From Acidobacteriota bacterium (GTDB lineage: Bacteria; Acidobacteriota; G020349885), in NCBI GenBank assembly GCA_020349885.1, contig CP070701.1, forward strand, positions 413,397 to 460,609: a stretch of 47,213 nt of DNA, read 5' to 3'. Numbering within the stretch: the stretch's first letter is position 1; the number at the start of each line of letters is the position of its first letter. A program made the position numbers and the translations under genes. Below are positions 7,860 through 16,141 of the stretch, piece by piece. Below the pieces are notes generated by a model. It had not been told where the DNA came from. It saw only the letters and a program-made list of their open reading frames with translations, and made no database searches.

Positions 7860-9164
7860 TTATTCCTCTTTTTTCTCTTCTTCTTTTTCTTTGGCCCTCT
7901 TGATCGCGCGAAGCAGCTTCCCGGCCAGTACTTCGTCCAGCCCCTTCAAAGTCTTGTGCTCCTTCGAGGCGTCGTCGGGCCGGTCGAGCGCGAGGTACGC
8001 CGTCCCCAGCAGGTAATGCGCCCTGGCGTAACCCGGCTTCAGCCGTGCCGCCCGCTTGCAGGCTTCGACGGCTTCCTCGGGGCGGGCCGTATTGAGGTAG
8101 CTAGCGCCCAGCTTGACGTGCGCTTCGGCGAAATCCGGGTCCAGCCGAAGCGCCTCCTTGTAGGCATTGATTGCATTCTCCGGACGGCGCAGCTGGGAGA
8201 AGACGATGCCCATGTAGTAATGCGCCCTGACGAAATCCGGCTTCAGCCGTACCGCCTCCTTGAAGGCTCTAATGGAATCCCAGGAGCTGTTGCGCACATG
8301 GACGTGACAGACGCCGCGGTTGAAATAGTTCTCGGCCTCCGGAGCCAGCTCGAACGCCTTTTCGACGTAGGGGTTCGCCTCGTCGTATCGCTTGCTTCCT
8401 ATGAGATATTCCGCGACGAACCGGTTCCCCTCCGCCGTGTCGAGGTATTCTTCCGCCTCGCCGGACCGGAGCTTGCCTTGCAGCAGCCAAGGGTCCGCGA
8501 GCGCCCGCGCCTCGCTTTTCCCCTCAAGAAGCTCGCGCACTTTCTCGACGGGGACGGCGAACGTCAGGGTTCCGCCCTCCACCGGAAGGGCGGTGGCCAC
8601 CCCGACGACGTTGCCCCGGTCGTCGACGACCGGGCCTCCGCTCGAGTCTTCCTGAATGGCGGCGGTTATATCGAGGAAACGCTCGCCCGACTCCGCCTCA
8701 TGAACGGCGCTCACCGCGCCCTCGGAAACCGGGCTTTCAAAAGAAATTCCAACGGTGAAGACGCGCGCGCCGGCCTCGAGTTTCCTCGAATCGCCCAGGG
8801 CGAGCGAGGGCGAGTCCCTGCCCCCGAGCTTGAGGACCGCCAGGTCCGCCGCCTTGTCCGCCGCCGCCACGCCCGCCACTTCGAAGCTGCCTCCGTCCGC
8901 GGCCTTGGCGGTCGCGGCGGAGGCGTTGTGGACGACGTGGTAGCTCGTCACGAGAAGGCCGTCGCCGCCCGCGAGAAAGCCCGCGCCGGTAAGGAAGGCT
9001 TTGCCTTCGGCGTCGCGGGCCTCGACTTGCATGACGGCGGAAGCGGCCGTCTCGACGGGCGCGGGCGCGTCAGCCTGCGCTCCCCGCGGCGCGGCAAGCA
9101 GCACAGCCGCCGCCGTCAGGAACGCCGCCGGCCATCGACCGCCTCGTGTGACATGGTTCGTCAT
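7860..9164 (-). CDS. Exported trypsin-like (S1C) protease with TPR repeats
   Basis: A 434-residue protein. A signal peptide occupies about residues 1-31 (basic start, AAFLTAAAVLLAA, cleavage after AQA). A trypsin-like domain follows, with candidate catalytic triad H76 (TSYHVVHN), D107 (AADLAVL) and S175 in EDSSGGPVV; the usual GNSGGP is altered to DSSGGP, yet the serine remains. There is no PDZ domain. Instead about residues 245-415 form four or five TPR units (AxxxYKEALRLDPDFAEAH-like), then a Lys/Glu-rich tail. Location is probably periplasmic; substrate recognition by TPRs is inference. The start at 9164 is chosen because it begins the signal peptide; an upstream in-frame extension lacks support. 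Confidence 0.85.
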   Translation of the reverse strand: MTNHVTRGGRWPAAFLTAAAVLLAAPRGAQADAPAPVETAASAVMQVEARDAEGKAFLTGAGFLAGGDGLLVTSYHVVHNASAATAKAADGGSFEVAGVAAADKAADLAVLKLGGRDSPSLALGDSRKLEAGARVFTVGISFESPVSEGAVSAVHEAESGERFLDITAAIQEDSSGGPVVDDRGNVVGVATALPVEGGTLTFAVPVEKVRELLEGKSEARALADPWLLQGKLRSGEAEEYLDTAEGNRFVAEYLIGSKRYDEANPYVEKAFELAPEAENYFNRGVCHVHVRNSSWDSIRAFKEAVRLKPDFVRAHYYMGIVFSQLRRPENAINAYKEALRLDPDFAEAHVKLGASYLNTARPEEAVEACKRAARLKPGYARAHYLLGTAYLALDRPDDASKEHKTLKGLDEVLAGKLLRAIKRAKEKEEEKKEE

Positions 9165-9257
9165 TTCGTTTACGCCTCGGCCCCAAGTATAGCATGTGCC
9201 GGAAATCACCCGCACCTCCGGAAGAGAACGCGGCAGGGCGGCGTTTTGTTCTGGAAC

Positions 9258-10190
9258 CTATCCCTTTACGACGGGAGCGATGGCCTTGATATGGTCGGGC
9301 GTGGACGCGCAGCACCCGCCGATGACCTGTGCGCCCATCTTCTTCCACTCGCGGGCGAATTCGGCGTATTTCTCAGGAGGGCAATCCTCCGCATCGATCG
9401 TGAAGAACTCTTCCTTGGGAGAGCTGCCGAACTTGGGGTTCTCATCGTACCCGATCTCAGCGTAGGCGCCGACGAATCCGCCGAAGGCCTTGCGAAGCAC
9501 GGGCAGGCCGGCCGAGACCGCTTCGGGAGGGCTGCACATCAGAAAAATGCCGTCCACCTTGTGTCCCTTGAGCGCCGCGACGAGGTCGGTGAGGGACTCG
9601 CCGTTAAACATCGTTCCGTCTTCTCTCAGACAGCACACCCCGAGGAACAACGGCAGGCCCGCCTTGGCGCAGGCGTCCACCGCCGTCACGCAGTCCGCTA
9701 TAGGACTCTCGTGAACGATATCCCCTCCGAAGTATTCGGCGATCAGGAAGTCCACGCCGGCCCCGGCGAGGATGCGGGACGTGTCTTCGAGCTCCTCGCG
9801 AAGGTCGCAGTCGCATTCGCTCGGGGCAAAGCCGCCCGCAACGTACGCCTCGGGGTTGAGGGCGTTCCGCACCTCGACGGCCAGCTCACCGCCCCGCCGC
9901 GTGTACTCCTCCCATCGGTCCTCCTTGCCTATCATCGCCATCATGGACTTACTCGTATAGAAGTTGTTGCTGATGATGATCTCGGCCCCGAGCTTGAGGT
10001 AATCCTCGTGGATGGCTCGAACGACGTCCGGGGCCTCGAGGTTCGCGGCGGCCGACCACACGCCGATTTGTCCGGCGTACGCGCCTTTGCTTATGGTAAC
10101 TCCGCGCCTGTGCAGCTCGGTGCCCGTTCCCCCGTCCATGAGCAGAACTTCACCGGCCTTGAGCCGGTCGAGAATGTTTCGTGAAGGCAT
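9258..10190 (-). CDS. Homocysteine S-methyltransferase family protein, copy 1
   Basis: A 310-residue protein with the pterin/homocysteine methyltransferase TIM-barrel fold: LLMDGGTGTELHRRG at the N-terminus, ISNNFYTSKSMM, then the expected zinc-ligand positions FLGVCC and GGCCASTPDHIKAI near the C-terminus. Family enzymes methylate homocysteine to methionine using S-methylmethionine, betaine or other donors; the donor here is unknown. It follows its paralogue by 2 bases on the same strand, so the pair is probably one transcript. It lacks the insertion seen in copy 2. The same frame stays open far upstream, but those residues overlap copy 2 and are not conserved. Confidence 0.88.
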   Translation of the reverse strand: MPSRNILDRLKAGEVLLMDGGTGTELHRRGVTISKGAYAGQIGVWSAAANLEAPDVVRAIHEDYLKLGAEIIISNNFYTSKSMMAMIGKEDRWEEYTRRGGELAVEVRNALNPEAYVAGGFAPSECDCDLREELEDTSRILAGAGVDFLIAEYFGGDIVHESPIADCVTAVDACAKAGLPLFLGVCCLREDGTMFNGESLTDLVAALKGHKVDGIFLMCSPPEAVSAGLPVLRKAFGGFVGAYAEIGYDENPKFGSSPKEEFFTIDAEDCPPEKYAEFAREWKKMGAQVIGGCCASTPDHIKAIAPVVKG

Positions 10191-10192
10191 GG

Positions 10193-11173
10193 CTATTTTC
10201 CCTTTACGATGGGCGCGATGGCCTTGATGTGCTCGGGCGTGGACGCGCAGCACGCGCCGATTATCTGCGCGCCTATCTTCTTCCATTCCCGGGCGTATTC
10301 GGCGTACTTTTCCGGAGGGCAGAACTTCGTGTCTATCGTGAAAAATTCTTCCTCGGGCGAGCTGCCGAACTTGGGGTTCTCCTCGTACCCGATTTCCGCG
10401 TATGCGCCGACGAATCCGCCGAAGGCCTTGCGGAGCTCGGGCAGGCCGGCCGAGATCGCGTCGGGACGGCTGCACATCAGGAAAATGCCGTCCACCGGGT
10501 GTCCCTTGAGCGCCGCGACGAGCTCGGTGAGGGACTCGCCGCGATACATCGACCCGTCCTCGTTCAGACAGCACACCCCGAGAAACACCGGCAGGTTCTC
10601 CTTCGCGAGGGCGTCCACCGCCGTCACGCAGTCCTTGATGGGAGTATCGTGTGTGGTATCCCCTCCGAAGTATTCGGCGATCAGGAAGTCCACGCCGGTC
10701 GCGGCGAGGATGCGGGCCGTGTCTTCGAGCTCCTCGCGGTGGTCGCCGTCGTATTCGGTCGGGGCGAAGCCCCCGGCCACGTACGCCTCGGGGTTGAGGG
10801 CGTTCCGCACCTCGACGGCCAGCTCCCCGCCCCGCCGCGTGTACTCCTCCCATTGGTCCTGCTTGCCTATCGTCGCCATCATGGACTTGCTCGTGTAGAA
10901 GTTGTTGCTGATGATGATGTCGGATCCGAGCTTGAGGTAATCCTCGTGGATTTGCTTGACGACGTCCGGGGCCTCGAGGTTCGCTGCGGCCGACCACACG
11001 CCGAGGCTTCCGGCGATGGCAGGCTGGATGGGCGAGCGCGCCGTGGTCCGTTGTTTGCTGACCGCGCCCTTGCTTATGGTGACTCCGCGCCTGTGCAGCT
11101 CGGTGCCCGTGGCCCCGTCCAGGAGTAGAATTTCACCGGCCTTGAGCCGGTCAAGAATGCTTCGTGACGGCAT
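10193..11173 (-). CDS. Homocysteine S-methyltransferase family protein, copy 2
   Basis: A 326-residue paralogue of the downstream gene; most positions are identical by eye, including the CC-containing zinc motifs (FLGVCCL and GACCASTPEHI). Just after TISKGA it carries about 15 extra residues, rich in basic and polar amino acids, replacing the short YAGQI of copy 1. The insertion lies in the early barrel loops and could alter substrate access. The gene is transcribed from a strong-looking promoter at 11281-11309 with a roughly 100-base structured leader. With metE at 39280 the window has three possible methionine-forming enzymes. The methyl donor cannot be told from sequence. Confidence 0.88.
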   Translation of the reverse strand: MPSRSILDRLKAGEILLLDGATGTELHRRGVTISKGAVSKQRTTARSPIQPAIAGSLGVWSAAANLEAPDVVKQIHEDYLKLGSDIIISNNFYTSKSMMATIGKQDQWEEYTRRGGELAVEVRNALNPEAYVAGGFAPTEYDGDHREELEDTARILAATGVDFLIAEYFGGDTTHDTPIKDCVTAVDALAKENLPVFLGVCCLNEDGSMYRGESLTELVAALKGHPVDGIFLMCSRPDAISAGLPELRKAFGGFVGAYAEIGYEENPKFGSSPEEEFFTIDTKFCPPEKYAEYAREWKKIGAQIIGACCASTPEHIKAIAPIVKGK

Positions 11174-11228
11174 AGCTTATTTTCCTTTCTGTTTTTTTCC
11201 GAGTTTTCCGTGATAACCGCAACCCCCC

Positions 11229-11271
11229 TGCGGCTGTGGGAGTGCCCGTGCCGGGCACGAGGCACGCCGCA
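11229..11271 (-). promoter_or_regulatory. Structured 5' leader of the methyltransferase pair
   Basis: Between promoter and start, an outer stem (TGCGGC 11229-11234 with GCCGCA 11266-11271) encloses a 7-bp hairpin (GTGCCCG 11242-11248 with CGGGCAC 11252-11258). A further GGCAC at 11261-11265 could pair in an alternative way. This could be an attenuator or simply a stable leader; it does not match a SAM riboswitch that I can recognise. Confidence 0.35.
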
Positions 11272-11280
11272 AGCAATACG

Positions 11281-11309
11281 AATTTAGCCGCACGGCCCGC
11301 TCATGTCAA
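11281..11309 (-). promoter_or_regulatory. Promoter of the homocysteine methyltransferase pair
   Basis: On the minus strand, TTGACA (11309-11304), exactly 17 bases, then TAAATT (11286-11281). It is 107 bases upstream of the ATG at 11173, leaving a leader of roughly 100 bases. The remaining sequence to 11417 holds no gene that I can support. Confidence 0.7.
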
Positions 11310-11417
11310 GCCAGTTCGGATTTTATAGAAGCTTTCCGCATTGGGAAAAGCGTATCCAGCGCTTTGCCTGCGCTCCCGGCCCCCTGCTTCGCCGTCTCGT
11401 CACAAGAAGCGGCCTGA

Positions 11418-13235
11418 TTAGAATTTTCCTTTCTCGAATTCCTCCACCGTTGTGGTGCCCTCGTGGACGAGCTCGAGGCAGCGCCGCCGAAGGGGCGTCA
11501 TGCCCTTCCCGACGGCCACGCGCGCGAGCTCCACGCCGCTTGCGCCCTGCTCGACGAACTGCGTCAGCTCGTCGTTCCACTCGAGCGCCTCGGAAACGGG
11601 GACGCGCCCCGCGTAGCCCGTGTTATGGCATTTCTCGCAGCCCTCGCCGGCGAACGTTTTAATCTTTTCCATCTCTTCCGGTGCGAATCCGGCGCGCTGG
11701 AGTCTCGCGGGAAGCACCCGGGTCGGCTTTCGGCATGCCGGGCAGATGCGACGCACGAGGCGCTGGTTCAGGATGAGCGAAAGCGAGCTCGAAATATCGC
11801 GGAGCGAAACGCCCAACCGCAGAATTTCGTCCAGCGCCTCGGCTGTGCTCGAGGTCTCCAGAACCGCCGCCACGAGCACCTTTGTCCCCGCCTTGAACGC
11901 AAGCGACGCCGTCTTGTTGTCGGGCAGGTCGGAAAGCACGATGGCCTGCGGATCGGCTTTAAGAAGCGACTGCAGCGCCTTCGCGAACTTTTCGTCCGTA
12001 ACATGCACCTGCTCGACGCCTTTGATCGGCGTGAGCGCGTGGGACTCGATAGTGGCGACCCTGCGCCCGCTGGCGCTCAGGTACTTGACCACGGAGTACG
12101 CCGTGGTGGTCCTGCCGCTCATGACGGGGCCCGTGATGAGCATCGTCCGCCGGGTGCCCGCGAGCGCCTTGCGCATGCGGCGGAGGTCGTCCGGCGCGAA
12201 GCCCAGCTCGTCGAGGTTCTTGAAGAATCTCTCCCGGTCTACGAACTTGACGCTCAAGTTCTCGCCGGAGGGCGAAGGGTAGCACCGGACGTTGACGTCG
12301 TACTCCTTGGCGCCGTGCTTGATGATGGCCCGGCCGTTTTCGGTCTCGCCGCTGCCCTCGGGCGCAAGCCCCACCATGCGGCGGAATTCCGCCGCGAGGT
12401 CTTTCCGCAGGCCCGCCGCGAGGGGCTTGTGGCGAAAAAGAATTCCGTCGATGCGGTAACTGACCTGAATGGAATCCTCCTTGGGCTCGAGGTAGAGGTT
12501 GGACGCCCTGCTCTTGACGCCGCCGAGGAGCAGGTTCTGGACGAGCTTCTTGACGTCGGCCACGGCCTCCTCCCTGGGCTTGAGCTCCTGCCGGCTGAAG
12601 CACGCTTCGAGCAGGGAGCGTATCTTTTCGGGCGGCGCCTGAAGAGGAATGATCTTGGCGTCGGTCTTCGTCTGGATGAGATCGATGAGACCCACGTCCT
12701 TCGGGTCGGCCATGGCGACCGTGAGGACGGCCTCGTCCGTAAGGCTTTCCTCGTCGAGCGGGAGGATAAGCTTTTCGTAGCAAAACGGCGGCGACAATTT
12801 TTTAAATTGCGCCGGATCGAAAGTGTAGTTGTCGAGCGAGGCCGTGGAGACGCGCTCCTGGCGCTCGACGAAATAGTCGATGTCCTTCTGCGCGACGAAG
12901 CCGAGCTCGACGAGTGCCTCGCCCAGCTTGCAGCCGCGCATCTTCTGGTATTCGAGCGCTTTCAGCAACTGGTCGGTCGTGAGGAGGTTCGAGCGGATGA
13001 GCGATTCGCCCAGCTTCCCCTTGGCCTCGGCGAGAAGGCGGAGTTCTTTTTTGAGGACATCGGTCGCGCCTTTCCAGAACTCGGCTTTGTAGTCGTCGGA
13101 GGCGCGGCAGAAGCACTGAAGGCAGAACTGGCACAGGCGCGTAGGGTTGCGCGGGTCACAGCTGCACCACACGGAGTCGGCGGCGTCGAACTCCCCAAGG
13201 CACGTCCAGCACTGCACCACGTAGGGTTCGGACAT
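11418..13235 (-). CDS. GspE/PilB-like protein with degenerate ATPase motifs and Cys-rich N-terminus
   Basis: A 605-residue protein. Residues 1-45 contain eight cysteines (9, 12, 24, 26, 35, 38, 41, 43) in CxxC-like spacing, probably binding zinc. About 72-126 is an MshEN/GspE N-terminal-type repeat (KLGESLIRSNLL, KLGEALVELGFV). The C-terminal half is a type II/IV secretion ATPase domain, but the Walker A reads GPVMSGRTTT at 369-378 (the catalytic Lys is Arg), the Walker B region reads AIVLSDL where GEIRD is expected, the Asp box is ASNLYLEP and the HTN motif is ETS. The zinc tetracysteine (C498, C501, C533, C536) is kept. It is probably a regulatory or structural homologue. ATG 13235 is favoured over a longer frame entering the promoter of the divergent lysS. 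Confidence 0.85.
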   Translation of the reverse strand: MSEPYVVQCWTCLGEFDAADSVWCSCDPRNPTRLCQFCLQCFCRASDDYKAEFWKGATDVLKKELRLLAEAKGKLGESLIRSNLLTTDQLLKALEYQKMRGCKLGEALVELGFVAQKDIDYFVERQERVSTASLDNYTFDPAQFKKLSPPFCYEKLILPLDEESLTDEAVLTVAMADPKDVGLIDLIQTKTDAKIIPLQAPPEKIRSLLEACFSRQELKPREEAVADVKKLVQNLLLGGVKSRASNLYLEPKEDSIQVSYRIDGILFRHKPLAAGLRKDLAAEFRRMVGLAPEGSGETENGRAIIKHGAKEYDVNVRCYPSPSGENLSVKFVDRERFFKNLDELGFAPDDLRRMRKALAGTRRTMLITGPVMSGRTTTAYSVVKYLSASGRRVATIESHALTPIKGVEQVHVTDEKFAKALQSLLKADPQAIVLSDLPDNKTASLAFKAGTKVLVAAVLETSSTAEALDEILRLGVSLRDISSSLSLILNQRLVRRICPACRKPTRVLPARLQRAGFAPEEMEKIKTFAGEGCEKCHNTGYAGRVPVSEALEWNDELTQFVEQGASGVELARVAVGKGMTPLRRRCLELVHEGTTTVEEFEKGKF

Positions 13236-13325
13236 GAATTCGTTCTCTTCCTCTTTTTCCTCCTTAATGAAAATATCACAATTGGTGCTAATCTTCAACG
13301 ATTCCGCTGTAACGACTTTCCTCAA

Positions 13326-13355
13326 TTGACCGCTTCCGAGGCGTTGGGGTAGGAT
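13326..13355 (+). promoter_or_regulatory. lysS promoter (predicted leaderless)
   Basis: TTGACC (13326-13331), an 18-base spacer and TAGGAT (13350-13355) precede ATG 13363 by 7 bases. A start site 7-8 bases after the -10 box would fall at the ATG itself. The upstream in-frame ATG at 13354 lies inside the -10 box, which argues for 13363 as the true start. Confidence 0.6.
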
Positions 13356-13362
13356 GGCACGC

Positions 13363-14838
13363 ATGGCCGACTCATCCAAGCCCGCGGAAGACCGCCGCCG
13401 CCACCTCGAGCGCCTGCGCGCCCTCGGCGTTCATCCCTATCCGGCGCGCTACCTGGCCACGCACACCGTGTCGCGGGCCGTGGAGGGCTATCGGGAGCTG
13501 GGCGCGGACGCGCTCGAAGACAAGCGCGTCGAGGTCGCCGTGGCGGGCCGCATCGTGGCGCTCCGGCGGCACGGCAAGGCCGGATTCGCCGACCTGAGCG
13601 ACGGGCGGGAGCGTCTTCAAATCTACGTCAAAAAGGACGTTGCGGGTGAGCGCGGTTTCGAGATTTTTTCAAACTGCGACCTGGGCGATTTCGCGGGCGC
13701 GCGGGGGCCGCTTTTTCGAACGCGCGCGGGCGAGCTCACCGTGCGCGTGGAGGAGTTGACGTTTCTATCCAAGGCCCTGCGGCCGCTTCCCGAAAAGTGG
13801 CACGGCCTCGCCGACGTCGAGCTGCGCTACCGCCGGCGCTACCTCGACCTCATCGCGAACCCGGAGGTGCGAAAAATTTTCGAGACCCGCACGCGCCTCG
13901 TGACCGCCATGCGCGGGTTTCTCGACGCCAAGGGGTTTCTCGAAGTCGAGACACCCGTGCTTCAGCCCCTCTACGGCGGGGCGCTCGCCACGCCCTTCAA
14001 GACGCACCACCATGCGCTCGACATGCCCCTCTACCTCCGCATCGCCGACGAGCTCTACCTGAAGCGCCTCGTCGTGGGAGGCATGGAAAAAGTCTATGAG
14101 ATTTGCACGGACTTTCGGAACGAGGGCATCTCGAACGTCCACAACCCCGAGTTCACGATGGTGGAGACCTACGAGGCTTACGCCAGCTTCGAGGAGGTCA
14201 TGTTGCTCACCGAGGAAATGCTCGCGCACTGCGTCGAGCGCGCGACGGGAAGCCTCGACGTGGAGTTCCGGGAAAAGAGAATTTCCCTCGCCCGCCCCTG
14301 GAAGCGCATGCGCTACGACGAGGCGCTCTGCGAGCACATCAAGGGATTCTCGCCGGGGGATCTGGAAAACGAGGAACGCCTGCGAGCCGTCGCCGCCGAG
14401 CATCAGGTAAATCTCGCCACGGCGGAGACGCCGTGGGACATCGTGAGCGAGTTATTCGAGCACCTCGTGGAACCCGGCCTCGTGCAGCCCACGTTCGTCA
14501 CGCACCTGCCGCGCGCGCTCTCGCCGCTTGCGAAGGCCGAGGAGGAAAACTCTCCCTGGGCGGGGCGCTTCGAGCTTTTCGCGGGCGGCATTGAGCTCGC
14601 AAACGGCTACAGCGAGCAGAACGATCCCGACGAGCAGCGCGCGCGCTTCGAGGAAATTCAAGCGGCCAATCCCGAGTGCAAGGTGGACGAGGATTACCTT
14701 CTCGCGCTCTCGCACGGCATGCCCCCCACTGGGGGCCTGGGCGTGGGGATCGACCGCCTCACCATGCTGGCCACGGGCGCCCCGAACATCCGCGAGGTGA
14801 TTCTCTTCCCGCTCCTTCGGCCCCAGGAGAAGCCATGA
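13363..14838 (+). CDS. lysS: Lysyl-tRNA synthetase, class II
   Basis: A 491-residue class IIb synthetase that charges tRNA-Lys. The N-terminal OB-fold anticodon-binding domain (about 50-140; VAVAGRIVALRRHGKAGFADL) is followed by motif 1 (FLEVETPVLQP), GGALATPFKTHHHALD, motif 2 (FRNEGISNVHNPEFTMVETYEAY) and motif 3 (GLGVGIDRLTML). Length and motifs are normal. It is divergent from the GspE-like gene and heads a cluster with lolC, lolD and bamA, an order frequent in diderm bacteria. A tRNA-Lys(UUU) lies at 31770. The promoter-derived start removes three residues from the longest reading; no Shine-Dalgarno sequence is visible. Confidence 0.95.
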   Translation: MADSSKPAEDRRRHLERLRALGVHPYPARYLATHTVSRAVEGYRELGADALEDKRVEVAVAGRIVALRRHGKAGFADLSDGRERLQIYVKKDVAGERGFEIFSNCDLGDFAGARGPLFRTRAGELTVRVEELTFLSKALRPLPEKWHGLADVELRYRRRYLDLIANPEVRKIFETRTRLVTAMRGFLDAKGFLEVETPVLQPLYGGALATPFKTHHHALDMPLYLRIADELYLKRLVVGGMEKVYEICTDFRNEGISNVHNPEFTMVETYEAYASFEEVMLLTEEMLAHCVERATGSLDVEFREKRISLARPWKRMRYDEALCEHIKGFSPGDLENEERLRAVAAEHQVNLATAETPWDIVSELFEHLVEPGLVQPTFVTHLPRALSPLAKAEEENSPWAGRFELFAGGIELANGYSEQNDPDEQRARFEEIQAANPECKVDEDYLLALSHGMPPTGGLGVGIDRLTMLATGAPNIREVILFPLLRPQEKP

Positions 14839-14902
14839 CCAGCGCGCAGCGCAGACGGCGAACCGGGAAACCGAGTAACTGACGAACGGCGAACGGCTGC
14901 CC

Positions 14903-16141
14903 ATGCGCTACGAAACCTTCATCGCCCTGCGCTACCTGCGGGCACGCCGCAAGCAGGCGCTCGTCTCCGTCATCTCGCTCGTATCGACGCTCGGGTTCAT
15001 GGTCGGCGTGGCCGCCCTCATCATCGCCCTCGCCCTCATGACCGGCTTCCGCGAAGACATCCAGCAGAGGATTCTTTCCACGAGCGCCCACCTCGTCGTC
15101 CAGCCCTTCGCGAGCGGCGGCGTCTTGGAAGACTACCGCGAAACACTCGCCTCCCTGGAAGCGGCGGAGGGCGTGGTCGCCGCCTCGCCCGTGATCCTCG
15201 ACAAGGGCCTTCTTCTCTCCGCCGCCAGCTCGAAGGGCGAGGCCGTGATCCTCAAGGCCGTCCTCCCGGAGCGCGAGGCGCGCGTGACGAGTCTTTCGGA
15301 ATCGATGGAAGAGGGTTTTTCTTTGAAGGCCCTGGAAGGCGGGGGATCCTCCCCCGGCATCGTGCTCGGCCACGAGCTTGCCCTCTCGCTGGGCGTCGTC
15401 GCGGGCGACCGCGTGCGCCTAGTCTCTCCCAACGTGACGCTCTCCCCGATGGGCGTCGTGCCGCGCACGCACAGCTTCGAGGTCGTGGGAACGTTCCGCT
15501 CGGGCTTCTACATCTACGACACCTCGTGGGCGTACGTCCATTTTGAAACGGGGCAGGCGCTGTGGGGGCAGGGCGACGCCGCGCAGATGATCGAGGCGCG
15601 CGTGGTGCGGCCCGAGCGGGTCGAGGAGGTGCAGGAGCGCCTCGCGGGGGCGCTCGAGCCCTTCCACACCCTCACGAACTGGAAGGAAATGAACCGCCCG
15701 CTGTTCTCGGCGTTTAAAGTAGAAAAACTCTTGATGTTCTTCGCCATCGGGTTGATTGTCGTGGTGGCGTCATTTAATATCATTACTACTCTCGTTTTGA
15801 TGGTCATGGAGAAACACCGTGATATTGGCATCCTCAAGGCCATGGGGGCACGACCGCAGAGCATTTCGCGCATCTTCACGTCGCAGGGCTTCTCCGTCGG
15901 GGCGTTGGGGACGGCCCTGGGCGTGGCGCTCGGCGTCGGCCTCTGCTACGTTCTACATGCGTACAAACTCATTCCCCTTTCTCCCGAAGTCTACTTCATT
16001 CCCTACGTACCGTTTCATGTGAAGGCGCTCGACGTGGTCGTCGTGGCGCTCGCGGCGCTTGGCGTCTCGCTTCTTGCGACCGTGTATCCCGCGCATCAGG
16101 CCGCCCGCCTCGAAGTCACCGAAGCCTTAAAGCATGAATGA
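14903..16141 (+). CDS. lolC: LolC/LolE-type lipoprotein-releasing permease
   Basis: A 412-residue FtsX-family permease of the lipoprotein-releasing system. The N-terminus MRYETFIALRYLRARRKQ and following helix (about 25-48), a long periplasmic MacB-like domain (about 50-270), and three C-terminal helices (IGLIVVVASFNIITTLVLMV; the segment after SRIFTSQGFSVGALG; VVVVALAALGVSLLATVYPA) ending in PAHQAARLEVTEAL are hallmarks. It acts with LolD in the inner membrane to release outer-membrane lipoproteins. Only one permease gene is present, so a LolF-like homodimer is likely. It overlaps lolD by 8 bases. The 64 bases before it contain a short degenerate repeat with ACCGAGTAACTGA. Confidence 0.92.
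   Translation: MRYETFIALRYLRARRKQALVSVISLVSTLGFMVGVAALIIALALMTGFREDIQQRILSTSAHLVVQPFASGGVLEDYRETLASLEAAEGVVAASPVILDKGLLLSAASSKGEAVILKAVLPEREARVTSLSESMEEGFSLKALEGGGSSPGIVLGHELALSLGVVAGDRVRLVSPNVTLSPMGVVPRTHSFEVVGTFRSGFYIYDTSWAYVHFETGQALWGQGDAAQMIEARVVRPERVEEVQERLAGALEPFHTLTNWKEMNRPLFSAFKVEKLLMFFAIGLIVVVASFNIITTLVLMVMEKHRDIGILKAMGARPQSISRIFTSQGFSVGALGTALGVALGVGLCYVLHAYKLIPLSPEVYFIPYVPFHVKALDVVVVALAALGVSLLATVYPAHQAARLEVTEALKHE

Noticed and set aside
9258-10997. 579-codon minus-strand reading of methyltransferase copy 1
   Set aside because: The first 270 or so residues are an out-of-frame reading of copy 2; the conserved protein starts at 10190.
11174-11300. SAM riboswitch before the methyltransferase genes
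   Set aside because: Stems are present, but I cannot recognise the conserved core of any SAM, SAH or cobalamin riboswitch.
11463-13352. 629-codon plus-strand open frame
   Set aside because: Antisense to the GspE-like gene, whose MshEN, NTPase-fold and zinc motifs show that the minus strand is the coding one.
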